NCBI GenBank assembly: GCA_001799285.1
Contig: MGTD01000007.1
Coordinates: 124,001-188,000 of the forward strand
DNA length: 64,000 bases
Direction: 5' to 3'
Origin: Deltaproteobacteria bacterium RIFOXYD12_FULL_56_24
GTDB lineage: Bacteria > Desulfobacterota > Desulfobulbia > Desulfobulbales > Desulfurivibrionaceae
Shown here: piece by piece, positions 37,188 to 44,955 of the stretch
Layout: the number at the start of each line of letters is the position of its first letter
Position numbering within the stretch: position 1 is the first letter of the stretch
The notes under the pieces: model-generated
Told to the model about the DNA's origin: nothing
Databases searched by the model: none
The model's input: the letters and a program-made list of their open reading frames with translations, nothing else
Made by a program: the position numbers and the translations under genes

Positions 37188-38294
37188 TCAGAAAGAGAGC
37201 CCGCTCCACTCCCTGCCTTGCGAATCCGCCACCTCCCGGCTGGTGAGTTTTCCCTGGTACACATTCACCCCCTGCAATAAGGCGCGGTCTTCCCGCATCG
37301 CCATGGCAAACCCCTTGTTCGCCATGGCCAGAGCATAGGGCAGGGTGGCGTTGGTCAAGGCAAAGGTGGAGGTGCGCGGCACCGCGCCGGGCATGTTGGC
37401 CACGCAGTAATGGATGATCCCGTCCACCGTATAGACCGGATCGGCGTGGGTGGTGGGGCGGGAGGTTTCCGCACAGCCGCCCTGGTCGATGGCCACATCG
37501 ACGAGCACCGCTCCCGGCCGCATCAGCCCCAGCATCTCCCGGCGGATCAGCTTGGGGGCCCGTGCGCCCGGCGTCAGCACCGCCCCCACCACCAGGTCGG
37601 CTTTGACAAGTTCTTCGGCGAGGGTGTGTTCGCTGCCGGCCAGGGTAAGGAGGCGGCCCTGGAACAGATCATCCAGCTCGGCAAGGCGGCGCAGGTTGCG
37701 GCCGATGATGGTTGTTTGCGCGCCAAGCCCCATCGCCATTTGCGCCGCATTGACCCCTACGGTGCCGCTGCCCAGGATGGTCACCTGGCCCGGCGCCACG
37801 CCGGGCACCCCGGCCAGCAGCACCCCGCGGCCGCCCGCTTCTTTTTCGAGAAAATGAGCGCCCACCTGAATGGCCATCCGGCCCGCCACCTGACTCATGG
37901 GGGCGAGCAGCGGCAAAAAGCCGTTGTCGAGCCGCACCGTTTCGTAGGCCACCCCGCTCACCTGGGCGTCGAGCAGCACCTGGGTCAGCTCCGGGAGCGG
38001 GGCCAGGTGCAGATAGGTGTAGAGGATCAACCCCGGCCGCAGCCGTGGATATTCGGGGGGGAGCGGCTCCTTGACCTTCATGAGCAGGTCGGCCTGTGCC
38101 CAGACCTCGGTGGCAGAGGCGGCGATTATGGCCCCAGCGGCCCTGTATCCGGCATCGTCAATGCCGCTGCCTTCTCCCGCCCCCTGCTCGATCAGCACCG
38201 TATGCCCGGCCTGCACCAGAGCCTTGACCCCGGAGGGAACGATCCCCACCCGGAACTCCTTTTCCTTGATCTCTTTAGGTACGCCGACGATCAT
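37188..38294 (-). CDS. ald: Alanine dehydrogenase
   Basis: A 368-residue enzyme. MIVGVPKEIKEKEFRVGIVPSGVKALVQAGH matches the family N-terminus, with the catalytic lysine near residue 74 in LLMKVKEPLP. The NAD-binding part is VTILGSGTVGVNAAQMAMGLGAQTTIIG, followed by VDVAIDQGGCAETSRPTTH. It reversibly deaminates alanine to pyruvate with NAD. AAGGAGAATAG precedes the ATG. It is the last gene of a likely operon with a kinase-like protein and UspA, 12 bases downstream of the latter. Confidence 0.96.
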   Translation of the reverse strand: MIVGVPKEIKEKEFRVGIVPSGVKALVQAGHTVLIEQGAGEGSGIDDAGYRAAGAIIAASATEVWAQADLLMKVKEPLPPEYPRLRPGLILYTYLHLAPLPELTQVLLDAQVSGVAYETVRLDNGFLPLLAPMSQVAGRMAIQVGAHFLEKEAGGRGVLLAGVPGVAPGQVTILGSGTVGVNAAQMAMGLGAQTTIIGRNLRRLAELDDLFQGRLLTLAGSEHTLAEELVKADLVVGAVLTPGARAPKLIRREMLGLMRPGAVLVDVAIDQGGCAETSRPTTHADPVYTVDGIIHYCVANMPGAVPRTSTFALTNATLPYALAMANKGFAMAMREDRALLQGVNVYQGKLTSREVADSQGREWSGLSF

Positions 38295-38306
38295 CGCCTA
38301 TTCTCC

Positions 38307-38798
38307 TTATTCCACCACCATTACGGCGCAGTGTTTGGCATGGTGCAGGATCTTGCTGGAGGTGGAGCCAAAGACAAACTCCTCGCTATGGGAGATGCCC
38401 CGGCGTCCCACCACCACGATACAGCAGCGCAGCTTTTCCTGCTCTTCCAGGATGGCGTCGCCGACGGAGATGGTGCCGGGTCGAATGGAGAGGCGGGTCG
38501 CGATTCTGGCATCTGAAAAGCCCGCGCCCAGGAGGATTTCCTTGTACCCGGTCAGGTGTTTTTGCATCTCGGCTTCTTTTGCCTGCAACCAGGGCCGGCG
38601 CTCGGCCTCGGTGGGAAAGAAATCCTCGGAAGGCTCGGGGATGATGGAAAGCAGGGTGACAAAGACATTCTGAGAATCACTGAAAAAATCAGCCAGAAAC
38701 ATCACCGCCCGTTTGGAGTTGGCGGATTCGTCCACCGCCGCCAGCAGATGGCGTTCCGTGTCCCTGCGAGCAAGATCGCCGAAGTCATGTTCGTTCAT
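38307..38798 (-). CDS. Universal stress protein (UspA family)
   Basis: A 163-residue UspA-fold protein. HLLAAVDESANSKRAVMFL forms the first strand and helix. CIVVVGRRGISHSEEFVFGSTSSKILHHAKHCAVMVV carries the ATP-binding Gx2Gx9G(S/T) pattern (GRRGISHSEEFVFGSTS). It probably binds ATP and modulates a partner under stress. Its start overlaps the kinase stop by 4 bases (ATGA), pointing to joint function with the kinase-like protein. Confidence 0.9.
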   Translation of the reverse strand: MNEHDFGDLARRDTERHLLAAVDESANSKRAVMFLADFFSDSQNVFVTLLSIIPEPSEDFFPTEAERRPWLQAKEAEMQKHLTGYKEILLGAGFSDARIATRLSIRPGTISVGDAILEEQEKLRCCIVVVGRRGISHSEEFVFGSTSSKILHHAKHCAVMVVE

Positions 38799-39802
38799 GC
38801 CTGCCTCCCTGTGAGCGAAACCATGTCCGCCCGAGCCCTGGCGAGGTCGTCCAGCAGCTGGTCGGTGGTTTCGTAAAAAATGTTCGCGCCGACGGAAAAG
38901 TGGAGCAGCGCCTGGTTTAATGAGTCAGGAATGTAGGGATAGATCTTCTTAAGGTTGGCCACCCGGTTTTTGTAGGCGATGCTCAGATCCTCGCCCCAGA
39001 GGGTGTCGAAGATTTCCCGTTGGTTGTGGTAGAGATCAGGCACCAGCACATCGCCGCGGCCGGCCACAAAGATGAGGAGGTTGCCCAGCCCCTGCATGTC
39101 GAAGCCGAACAGGGCTTCTCCTTGCTGGTAGTTGTAGTCGAAATCGATCCAGCGGTTTGTCTTGGTGTCTACGTCCCAGAGGATATGGTCACGCCTGATG
39201 TCGCCATGTTTTTCGCCGTTGTCGTGCAGGAACTTGATGGCCAGTACCAATTCGAGGTATTGATCCAGAATCTGCGGGAAGTAGCGGTGAAAGTAGTCGT
39301 AATGGTCGGTGCCGTAGCCTGTCACCACGTCATCAAAACGCGGGCCGTGGATGAATTCCAGAATGCGGACATTGTTGCCTGCCGCGTCGAGAACCCAGTG
39401 GCCGTGCATGAAATTCCCGTGGTTTGCGACCAGATCAAGAATCCGCGCCTCTTTTTTCGGGCTGCGGTAGCAGGTGATCGTCACCTCCCCCACCGTGGTC
39501 TCAAACTGCTCGTGGAAGACCAGTTTGAGAATTTTGGTGGCGCCGGTGGTCAGCTCGATGGCCCTGCGGACCCAATATTTTGGTTCGTCGTCGATGCCGA
39601 AGCGGCCTTCCTTCTCACAGCGGTGGACCCAGTAAGGAACCCCGCCGAGAACCACCACATCGTTGTACTCCACTTTGAAGAAGTCGCTGGTGTCGGTAAT
39701 GATCTTGAAGCGTTTCGGCACCCGGTCCGGTCCGGCATGTCCGGCGATGAGCTCGCGGATCGTAGCTTCTTGCAGGGTTTTGGCAGGTTGCACCATCAAC
39801 AT
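38795..39802 (-). CDS. Atypical protein kinase-like protein
   Basis: A 335-residue protein with kinase-fold signatures. ATKILKLVFHEQFE may hold the VAIK-like lysine; FLHDNGEKHGDIRRDHILWD is the catalytic loop (HGD in place of HRD, and histidine where N is usual); NRWIDFDYNY replaces DFG with DFD. These changes resemble lipopolysaccharide- or aminoglycoside-type kinases more than Ser/Thr kinases, and activity is uncertain. The true start is 39802, with AGGAGGATC just upstream; the ORF-track N-terminus is a read-through of the DUF523 region. It is coupled to uspA and ald. Confidence 0.7.
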   Translation of the reverse strand: MLMVQPAKTLQEATIRELIAGHAGPDRVPKRFKIITDTSDFFKVEYNDVVVLGGVPYWVHRCEKEGRFGIDDEPKYWVRRAIELTTGATKILKLVFHEQFETTVGEVTITCYRSPKKEARILDLVANHGNFMHGHWVLDAAGNNVRILEFIHGPRFDDVVTGYGTDHYDYFHRYFPQILDQYLELVLAIKFLHDNGEKHGDIRRDHILWDVDTKTNRWIDFDYNYQQGEALFGFDMQGLGNLLIFVAGRGDVLVPDLYHNQREIFDTLWGEDLSIAYKNRVANLKKIYPYIPDSLNQALLHFSVGANIFYETTDQLLDDLARARADMVSLTGRQA

Positions 39803-39866
39803 GATCCTCCTGGCATATGGTAGCATCAAACAGGGGGAAAAGGCAATTTTTCCAGTCTTGCCTCGA

Positions 39867-40376
39867 TCAGCGGGATGGGGCTGCTCTTCCGGGTAGACGG
39901 GCGAGAAAATCCGCCAGCCGGGCCGGGTCGCGCAGCTCTTCCTCGTCGGCAATGGGCAGGGTGGGCAGGCGCTCCATGACCAGACCGGCAAAGAAGCCGG
40001 GGCTGGATGCGGTTTTCCCCTCGCCTTTCCCGTGCACCGCAACCCGTTTGCCGCAGGAGGGGGAGCGGGCCTTGAGGACCAAGCCGGCGATGCCCTCGGC
40101 TACGAGCGCATTCATCCGTCGGGCGGCCCAGGCCTGCATTGGTGCGGTAAGGTCGCGGCGGGTGGTGACGGTGACCAGCCTCGGGTTTTCCGGATCTCCT
40201 TCCAGCCGCATGGGTTCGCGGGGGATGCCCAGGCCGCATTCCGCCTCCGGGCAGAGCGGCACCAGGGTGACGGAGCGGGCCAGGGCCTCCACCAGCAGGG
40301 ACTCGAGCCGGTGGCCGCCGTCGTAACGGGTATTTTGGCCAAATAGGCAGGCGCTGATTCCGATTGGGATTTTCAT
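39867..40376 (-). CDS. DUF523 family protein
   Basis: A 169-residue protein with the DUF523/YbbK pattern: ISACLFGQNTRYDGGH at the N-terminus, LVPLCPEAECGLGIPREPM and GLVLKARSPSCGKR. Conserved cysteines in CLxG, CPE and SPSCG suggest a metal or Fe-S site; related domains occur in thiouridine-desulfidase-type proteins. The function is unproven here. The proline-rich end may be disordered. It is divergent from the MBL-fold gene with 38 bases between them. Confidence 0.8.
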   Translation of the reverse strand: MKIPIGISACLFGQNTRYDGGHRLESLLVEALARSVTLVPLCPEAECGLGIPREPMRLEGDPENPRLVTVTTRRDLTAPMQAWAARRMNALVAEGIAGLVLKARSPSCGKRVAVHGKGEGKTASSPGFFAGLVMERLPTLPIADEEELRDPARLADFLARLPGRAAPSR

Positions 40377-40414
40377 GGTGGTATTGTAGCATGAAAAAAT
40401 AAGGAGAACAAAAG

Positions 40415-41263
40415 ATGTCTCAGGGATTCAGACTTGGTGCTTTTACCATTCATTGGCTGCAGGGCGGGGTGTTCGAGGTCGACGGCGGTTCCATGTTCGG
40501 GGTGGTGCCCCGGGTGCTCTGGGAGAAGAAATGCGCCGCCACCCCGGACAATTACGTGCGGCTGGCAAATTCGCCCATGCTGCTGCAAACACCCCAGGGC
40601 AATGTGCTCATCGAAACGGGTCTCGGCAACAAGCTGACGGCCAAGCAGAGGGGGATCTTCCGGGTGCGGGCCGATTGGGATCTTGTGGCCGGCCTGGCCC
40701 GGCTCGGGCTCTCCCGCGAGTCCATCAGCCAGGTTATCCTCACCCACGGCGATTTCGATCATGCCGGCGGGGTCACCATGCTGAACGACAGCGGCGGGTT
40801 GGAATTAACCTTTCCTGCCGCCCGGCACTACCTCCAGCGTCAGGAATGGGAGGATGTTCTGTCCCCCAACAAACGCTCGGCCGACGCTTACTGGGAGGAG
40901 AACTTTGCTGGTCTGGTCGAGGGGGAAAATCTGCATTTGGTGGAGGGTGAGGAGGAGGTTTTGCCGGGGGTACGCCTGGTGCGGAGCGGCGGTCATACCA
41001 GGGGGCATCAGGCGGTCTGGCTCGAATCAGGGGGACAGATCGCCCTGCATCTGGGCGATCTTCTGCCCATGCCCTGCAACAGCAACCCACTCTGGATCAC
41101 GGCCTACGACAATTTCCCCCTGGATTCCATCGCCGCCAAGGAACAGTTTTTGGGGCAGGCAATCAGCCGGGAGGCCTGGTTTCTTTTCTATCATGACCCG
41201 GAAATCTTGGCCTGCAAGCTCGATGGGGATGGCGCGGTGCGGGAAGCCTTTTGCGCGGCATAA
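40415..41263 (+). CDS. MBL-fold metallo-hydrolase
   Basis: A 282-residue metallo-beta-lactamase-fold protein. VILTHGDFDHAGGV is the main metal motif; note HGDFDH in place of HxHxDH, so the second histidine is replaced by aspartate. LVRSGGHTRGHQAVWL and LHLGDLLPM are the third and fourth motifs. The overall form resembles lactonase-type and phosphate-type hydrolases of the superfamily, but the substrate cannot be told. AAGGAG precedes the ATG. The last 80 bases before the next gene contain nothing obvious. Confidence 0.82.
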   Translation: MSQGFRLGAFTIHWLQGGVFEVDGGSMFGVVPRVLWEKKCAATPDNYVRLANSPMLLQTPQGNVLIETGLGNKLTAKQRGIFRVRADWDLVAGLARLGLSRESISQVILTHGDFDHAGGVTMLNDSGGLELTFPAARHYLQRQEWEDVLSPNKRSADAYWEENFAGLVEGENLHLVEGEEEVLPGVRLVRSGGHTRGHQAVWLESGGQIALHLGDLLPMPCNSNPLWITAYDNFPLDSIAAKEQFLGQAISREAWFLFYHDPEILACKLDGDGAVREAFCAA

Positions 41264-41353
41264 AATTTTTTGCCAAGCAAAAGCCATTGGCCGCCACCGA
41301 ATCGTGCTTGAAAACTATCCCGCTTTTCCTGATTCTCGCCTCTGGTTAAGCCT

Positions 41354-42352
41354 TTACTTGAGGGCCTCTGCAAGAGCCACCGCGACCGCAACGGAAGCCC
41401 CGACCATGGGGTTGTTTCCCATGCCGAGAAATCCCATCATTTCCACATGGGCCGGCACGGAGGATGAGCCGGCGAATTGGGCGTCGGAGTGCATCCGCCC
41501 CATGGTGTCGGTCATGCCGTAGGAGGCCGGACCGGAGCCCATGTTGTCCGGATGCAGGGTGCGACCGGTGCCGCCCCCCGACGCCACGGAGAAGTACTTC
41601 TTTCCCCGTTCCAGGCACTCTTTCTTGTAGGTGCCGGCCACCGGGTGCTGGAAACGGGTGGGATTGGTGGAGTTGCCGGTGATGGAAACATCCACTCCTT
41701 CATGGTGGTTGATCGCCACTCCTTCCCGAACATCGTCCGCGCCAAAACAGCGAACCTTGGCCTTTTCCCCTTTGGAGTAGGATACTTCCCGCACGATCGC
41801 CAAGGTGCCTGCGCCATAGTCGAATTGCGTCTGCACGTAAGTGAAGCCATTGATGCGGGAGATGATCTGGGCCGCGTCTTTACCGAGTCCGTTCAGGATG
41901 ACTCGCAACGGCTCCTTTCTGGCTTTGTTGGCCGAGCGGGCAAGGCCGATGGCCCCTTCGGCGGCAGCAAAAGATTCATGGCCGGCCAGGAAGGCGAAGC
42001 ATTTCGTCGCCTCTAAAAGCAGCATGGAGGCCAGATTACCGTGACCAAGGCCTACCTTGCGATCTTCCGCCACGGAGCCGGGGATGCAGAAGGCCTGGAG
42101 CCCCTCGCCCAGCGTCCGGGCAATGTCCACCGCCTTGGTTTCTCCCTTTTTCAGGGCGATGGCCGCGCCGAGAATGTATGCCCAGCAGGCGTTCTCGAAA
42201 CAAATCGGCTGGATACCCTTGACGATGCCATAAACATCCACCCCTTTTTTTTCGCACAGCGTGCGGGCCTCTTCCATGGAGGCCAGGCCATACTGGGCCA
42301 GGACGGGGGTGATTTTTTCTATTCTTCGTTCGTAACTTTCAAACAGGGCCAT
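41354..42352 (-). CDS. GGGtGRT family protein
   Basis: A 332-residue protein with the signature VASGGGTGRTLHPDNMGSG near residue 255, for which the family is named, and cysteines in LCEKKG, ICFENACWAY, TKCFAF and VRCFGAD. It is regularly found next to a NifU-like scaffold protein, as here. The role is unknown; the pairing suggests Fe-S or sulfur chemistry. CGGGAGGAG precedes the ATG. It follows the scaffold gene by about 120 bases that contain the second copy of a dispersed leader repeat. Confidence 0.85.
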   Translation of the reverse strand: MALFESYERRIEKITPVLAQYGLASMEEARTLCEKKGVDVYGIVKGIQPICFENACWAYILGAAIALKKGETKAVDIARTLGEGLQAFCIPGSVAEDRKVGLGHGNLASMLLLEATKCFAFLAGHESFAAAEGAIGLARSANKARKEPLRVILNGLGKDAAQIISRINGFTYVQTQFDYGAGTLAIVREVSYSKGEKAKVRCFGADDVREGVAINHHEGVDVSITGNSTNPTRFQHPVAGTYKKECLERGKKYFSVASGGGTGRTLHPDNMGSGPASYGMTDTMGRMHSDAQFAGSSSVPAHVEMMGFLGMGNNPMVGASVAVAVALAEALK

Positions 42353-42371
42353 GTCCTGACTCCTCCCGTTT

Positions 42372-42470
42372 ATTGTTGAAATCGCAAAAAACCGCGATTA
42401 CAACGGTTGCGACTTTGTGATTCTTTGATTTTGTGTTACTGACCTTTGGCCTTTTCATTTTTTGCAAGTC
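42372..42470. repeat. Dispersed leader repeat, copy 2
   Basis: TTGTTGAAATCGCAAAAAACCGCGATTACAACGG...TTTGATTTTGTGTTACTGACC matches 5770-5868 with scattered differences. The hairpin (AAATCGC/GCGATT) is retained despite changes. It lies between the two genes of the scaffold/GGGtGRT pair. Confidence 0.6.
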
Positions 42471-42475
42471 CAGCC

Positions 42476-43168
42476 TTATTCGTGACGTGGATTGATGGTG
42501 CGAGTGGCTTCACCAAAGCGGCCGTAGCTTGCCGTCGCCTTGCCCAGAGCCTCGTTGGCGTCCATGCCCTTGTGGATCATCTCCATCATCTTGCCCAGAT
42601 GGATAAATTCGTAGCCGATGACCTCATCGTTATCGTCCAGGGCCAAGCGCGTTACGTACCCTTCGGCCATTTCCAGATAGCGGACTCCCTTGGCTAAAGT
42701 GCCGTACATGGTCCCCACCTGGCTACGCATGCCTTTGCCCAGATCTTCCAGTCCGGCGCCGATGGGAAGCCCCCCTTCCGAAAAGGCGGTCTGGGTACGG
42801 CCATAAACGATTTGCAAGAACAGCTCCCGCATGGCGGTATTGATGGCATCGCACACCAGATCAGTGTTGAGCGCTTCCAGGATGGTCTTGCCCGGCAGGA
42901 TTTCCGCGGCCATGGCTGCCGAATGGGTCATGCCCGAGCAGCCGATGGTCTCCACCAGCGCTTCTTCGATAAGGCCATCCTTCACGTTGAGGGTGAGTTT
43001 GCAGGCGCCCTGTTGCGGGGCACACCAGCCCACGCCGTGGGTCAGCCCGGCGATATCCTTGATCTCCTTGGCCCGCGTCCAGCGGCCCTCCTGCGGAATC
43101 GGTGCTGCTCCATGATTCGCGCCTTTAGCCACGCAGGTCATTTTTTCCACTTCCGCCGCGTAGAGCAT
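42476..43168 (-). CDS. NifU-like iron-sulfur cluster scaffold protein
   Basis: A 230-residue protein with the three-cysteine IscU/NifU N-domain pattern in modified form: GVGWCAPQQGACKL and ETIGCSGMTHSAAM. The C-terminal 110 residues (RTQTAFSEGGLPIGAGLEDLG..., FIHLGKMMEMIHKGMDANEAL) are specific to the version partnered with GGGtGRT. It would assemble or transfer a cluster, presumably for its partner. CAGGGAGGTCG precedes the ATG. A broken crcB and a MITE lie directly upstream. Confidence 0.85.
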   Translation of the reverse strand: MLYAAEVEKMTCVAKGANHGAAPIPQEGRWTRAKEIKDIAGLTHGVGWCAPQQGACKLTLNVKDGLIEEALVETIGCSGMTHSAAMAAEILPGKTILEALNTDLVCDAINTAMRELFLQIVYGRTQTAFSEGGLPIGAGLEDLGKGMRSQVGTMYGTLAKGVRYLEMAEGYVTRLALDDNDEVIGYEFIHLGKMMEMIHKGMDANEALGKATASYGRFGEATRTINPRHE

Positions 43169-43209
43169 TAACGACCTCCCTGTAGGTTATTCATTTTCAT
43201 GTTGGTGAG

Positions 43210-43365
43210 GTAACCGTTCAGCAGCACCACATCTTCGGACGATCGACCAGGCTTGCGTACACGAGGTACGCAGCGCCGAGCCGCTTGTCCAAATCTGCGG
43301 TGCTGCTGAACGGTTACCGTCCGGCGGTTATTGCTGATTTGGTGACCGCCCCGGTGAACGGTTAC
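43210..43365 (-). mobile_element. IS66-type MITE, second subfamily, 156 bp
   Basis: The ends are GTAACCGTTCAGCAGC and CCCCGGTGAACGGTTAC. They are flanked by TTGGTGAG (43202-43209) and TTGATGAG (43366-43373), 8 bp with one mismatch. An internal inverted end copy (GCTGCTGAACGGTTAC) pairs with the left end. The layout equals that of the 3505 element, but the stem sequences differ on both sides. It sits at the 3' end of the crcB remnant and 42 bases upstream of the scaffold gene. Confidence 0.85.
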
Positions 43366-43631
43366 TTGATGAGTGTAACGGATCACCGTCCTCAGCGTGA
43401 ACGCTTTATAGCTGAAGGTGGAAAAGGTAGTCAACCCTCCCATAAAGCTTCCCATAAGGCCAATGCGCAGATTCTACGAGATGAGAGTACTGCGCAGGCC
43501 ATATTCTATCACCAAACCGATGAGAAAGGCACCGACAATGTTGACCGCAAAGGTTCCATAAGAAAAGTCCCGCCCAGATGGGCATAGACCCCCAACGCTC
43601 CGAATCCCGCGATGAAGACAGCGGTTGTCAT
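43366..43631 (-). pseudogene. crcB: Broken crcB (fluoride channel)
   Basis: Beginning at an ATG (43631) that overlaps the MFS stop, the frame gives TTAVFIAGFGALGVYAHLGG, then shifts. The next frame reads RDFSYGTFAVNIVGAFLIGLV, meets an in-frame TAG, and continues as GLMGSFMGGLTTFSTFSYKAF. The GGLTTFSTFS motif is diagnostic of CrcB/Fluc channels. So there is at least one frameshift and one stop, and the last 30 or so residues are missing. A MITE is inserted near its end; removing it would give RYTHQHENE and a stop. The product would have exported fluoride; the intact gene downstream of a fluoride riboswitch is now lost. Confidence 0.85.
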
Positions 43632-44848
43632 GTTCGGATCGCATGAAGAATATATCTTTCCTTGGTCGTTTTGCCCATGAAGAACATCAAAACAATGAAC
43701 AACAGTGCGGCAAGGCTTGCCGTGGCCGCACCGAAGTAAAAGGTTGCCGCCGGCGAGACGCGATCCCACAACAGCCCACCGATCAGGCTGGCCGGGAACA
43801 TGGCCAACCCCACGGTTGCGGCATAGACCCCGAAAGCGGTGGCCTTGAAATCAGGAGGAATGATGGTGGCCAGAAACGCCTTTTGAATCCCCTCGGTAAA
43901 CCCCATGAACAGACCATAGAGCCCGAACAGGATCCAGATGGTTTCCGTATTCCTGGCGACGGCAAAACCGTAATACAATCCGGCGAACAACATGAAGCCC
44001 AGCAGGATGATCCTCTTTCTGCCGAATCTGTCCGCCGCCATCCCTGCCGGAATCGCCGACAAGGAATAAACAAGATTGAAGACCAGATAAACCGCCGGAA
44101 TCAACACCGTCGGGATGCCGATCTGCTCTGCCCGCAGGATCAGAAAAGCATCACTGGAATTGCCGAGGGAGAAGAGGGTTGCGATGATGAGGAAGAATTT
44201 GACCTTCCAGTCAAAATGGCGCCAACGCAGCGTTGGCCACTCTGCATGGGGCACCGGGGGCTTTTTCTTTTCCTTGACAAAGAGGATGATCAGGGCCACC
44301 GCTATGACGCCTGGGATCATCGAGAGCCAAAAGACCAGGCGGTAGTCGTTGCTGAAAAGTCCCAGGAGCGAAAGGGTGATGGCAGGCCCGACCACTGCCC
44401 CTAGGGTGTCCATCGAACGATGAAAGCTGAAGGCCCTGCCCAGATGGGTTGCCTGGGCGGATTCGGCAATGATCGCATCCCGTGGAGCGGTGCGGATTCC
44501 TTTGCCGACCCGGTCGGTAAAGCGTGAGGCCAAGACGTGCTGCCAGGCTCCGGCCAAAGCGATGATCGGTCGGCTCAATGTGGAAATGGTGTAGCCGACA
44601 ACCATCAGGCCTTTGCGTTGCCCGCTCCGGTCTGAAAACCAGCCGGAAAAAATCTTGAGCAGGCTGGCCGTCGACTCGGCAAGCCCCTCGATCAGGCCGA
44701 TCATGGACTTGTTGACTCCCAAGACGTTGGCCAGGAAGAGCGGCACCAGCGGGTAGATCATCTCGGAACTCACATCCATGAAAAAACTGACCAGTCCCGT
44801 AACAAAGACGTTCCTGCCGAAGCCGAAATAGGTTTTTTCTTTTGCCAC
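43628..44848 (-). CDS. MFS transporter under fluoride riboswitch control
   Basis: A 406-residue protein with about twelve membrane segments. The first intracellular loop has SGWFSDRSGQRKG (MFS motif A), then SRFTDRVGKGIRTAPRDAIIAES, a strong signature of one MFS subgroup of unknown substrate; the second-half motif A is AGMAADRFGRKRI. The start is a GTG at 44848 with GAGGAA upstream; the ORF-track start at 44935 would lie inside the riboswitch. The gene is directly downstream of a fluoride riboswitch and overlaps the broken crcB by 4 bases. It probably responds to, and may relieve, fluoride stress. Confidence 0.85.
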   Translation of the reverse strand: MAKEKTYFGFGRNVFVTGLVSFFMDVSSEMIYPLVPLFLANVLGVNKSMIGLIEGLAESTASLLKIFSGWFSDRSGQRKGLMVVGYTISTLSRPIIALAGAWQHVLASRFTDRVGKGIRTAPRDAIIAESAQATHLGRAFSFHRSMDTLGAVVGPAITLSLLGLFSNDYRLVFWLSMIPGVIAVALIILFVKEKKKPPVPHAEWPTLRWRHFDWKVKFFLIIATLFSLGNSSDAFLILRAEQIGIPTVLIPAVYLVFNLVYSLSAIPAGMAADRFGRKRIILLGFMLFAGLYYGFAVARNTETIWILFGLYGLFMGFTEGIQKAFLATIIPPDFKATAFGVYAATVGLAMFPASLIGGLLWDRVSPAATFYFGAATASLAALLFIVLMFFMGKTTKERYILHAIRT

Positions 44849-44872
44849 TGGGGCTTCCTCAAGGTGGGGACA

Positions 44873-44954
44873 TAAAAAAACTCCTACCCTTGGTTCAAGA
44901 GTAGGAGTCATTAGCTTCGTCGGGGAAGCGCGCAAAGGCGAACTCCATCGCCAT
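44873..44954 (-). promoter_or_regulatory. Fluoride riboswitch (crcB motif) with terminator
   Basis: On the minus strand the sequence reads GGCGATGGAGTTCGCC, a spacer, GAAGCTAATGACTCCTAC, which matches the conserved core of the crcB-motif riboswitch (GGCGAUGGNGUUCGCC ... GCUnAUGACUCCUAC). The last stem segment is also half of a terminator, CTCCTAC...GGGTAGGAG followed by TTTTTTT (44873-44907). Fluoride binding would hide CTCCTAC and allow read-through into the MFS gene. This is one of the clearest regulatory elements in the window. Confidence 0.93.
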
Positions 44955-44955
44955 C

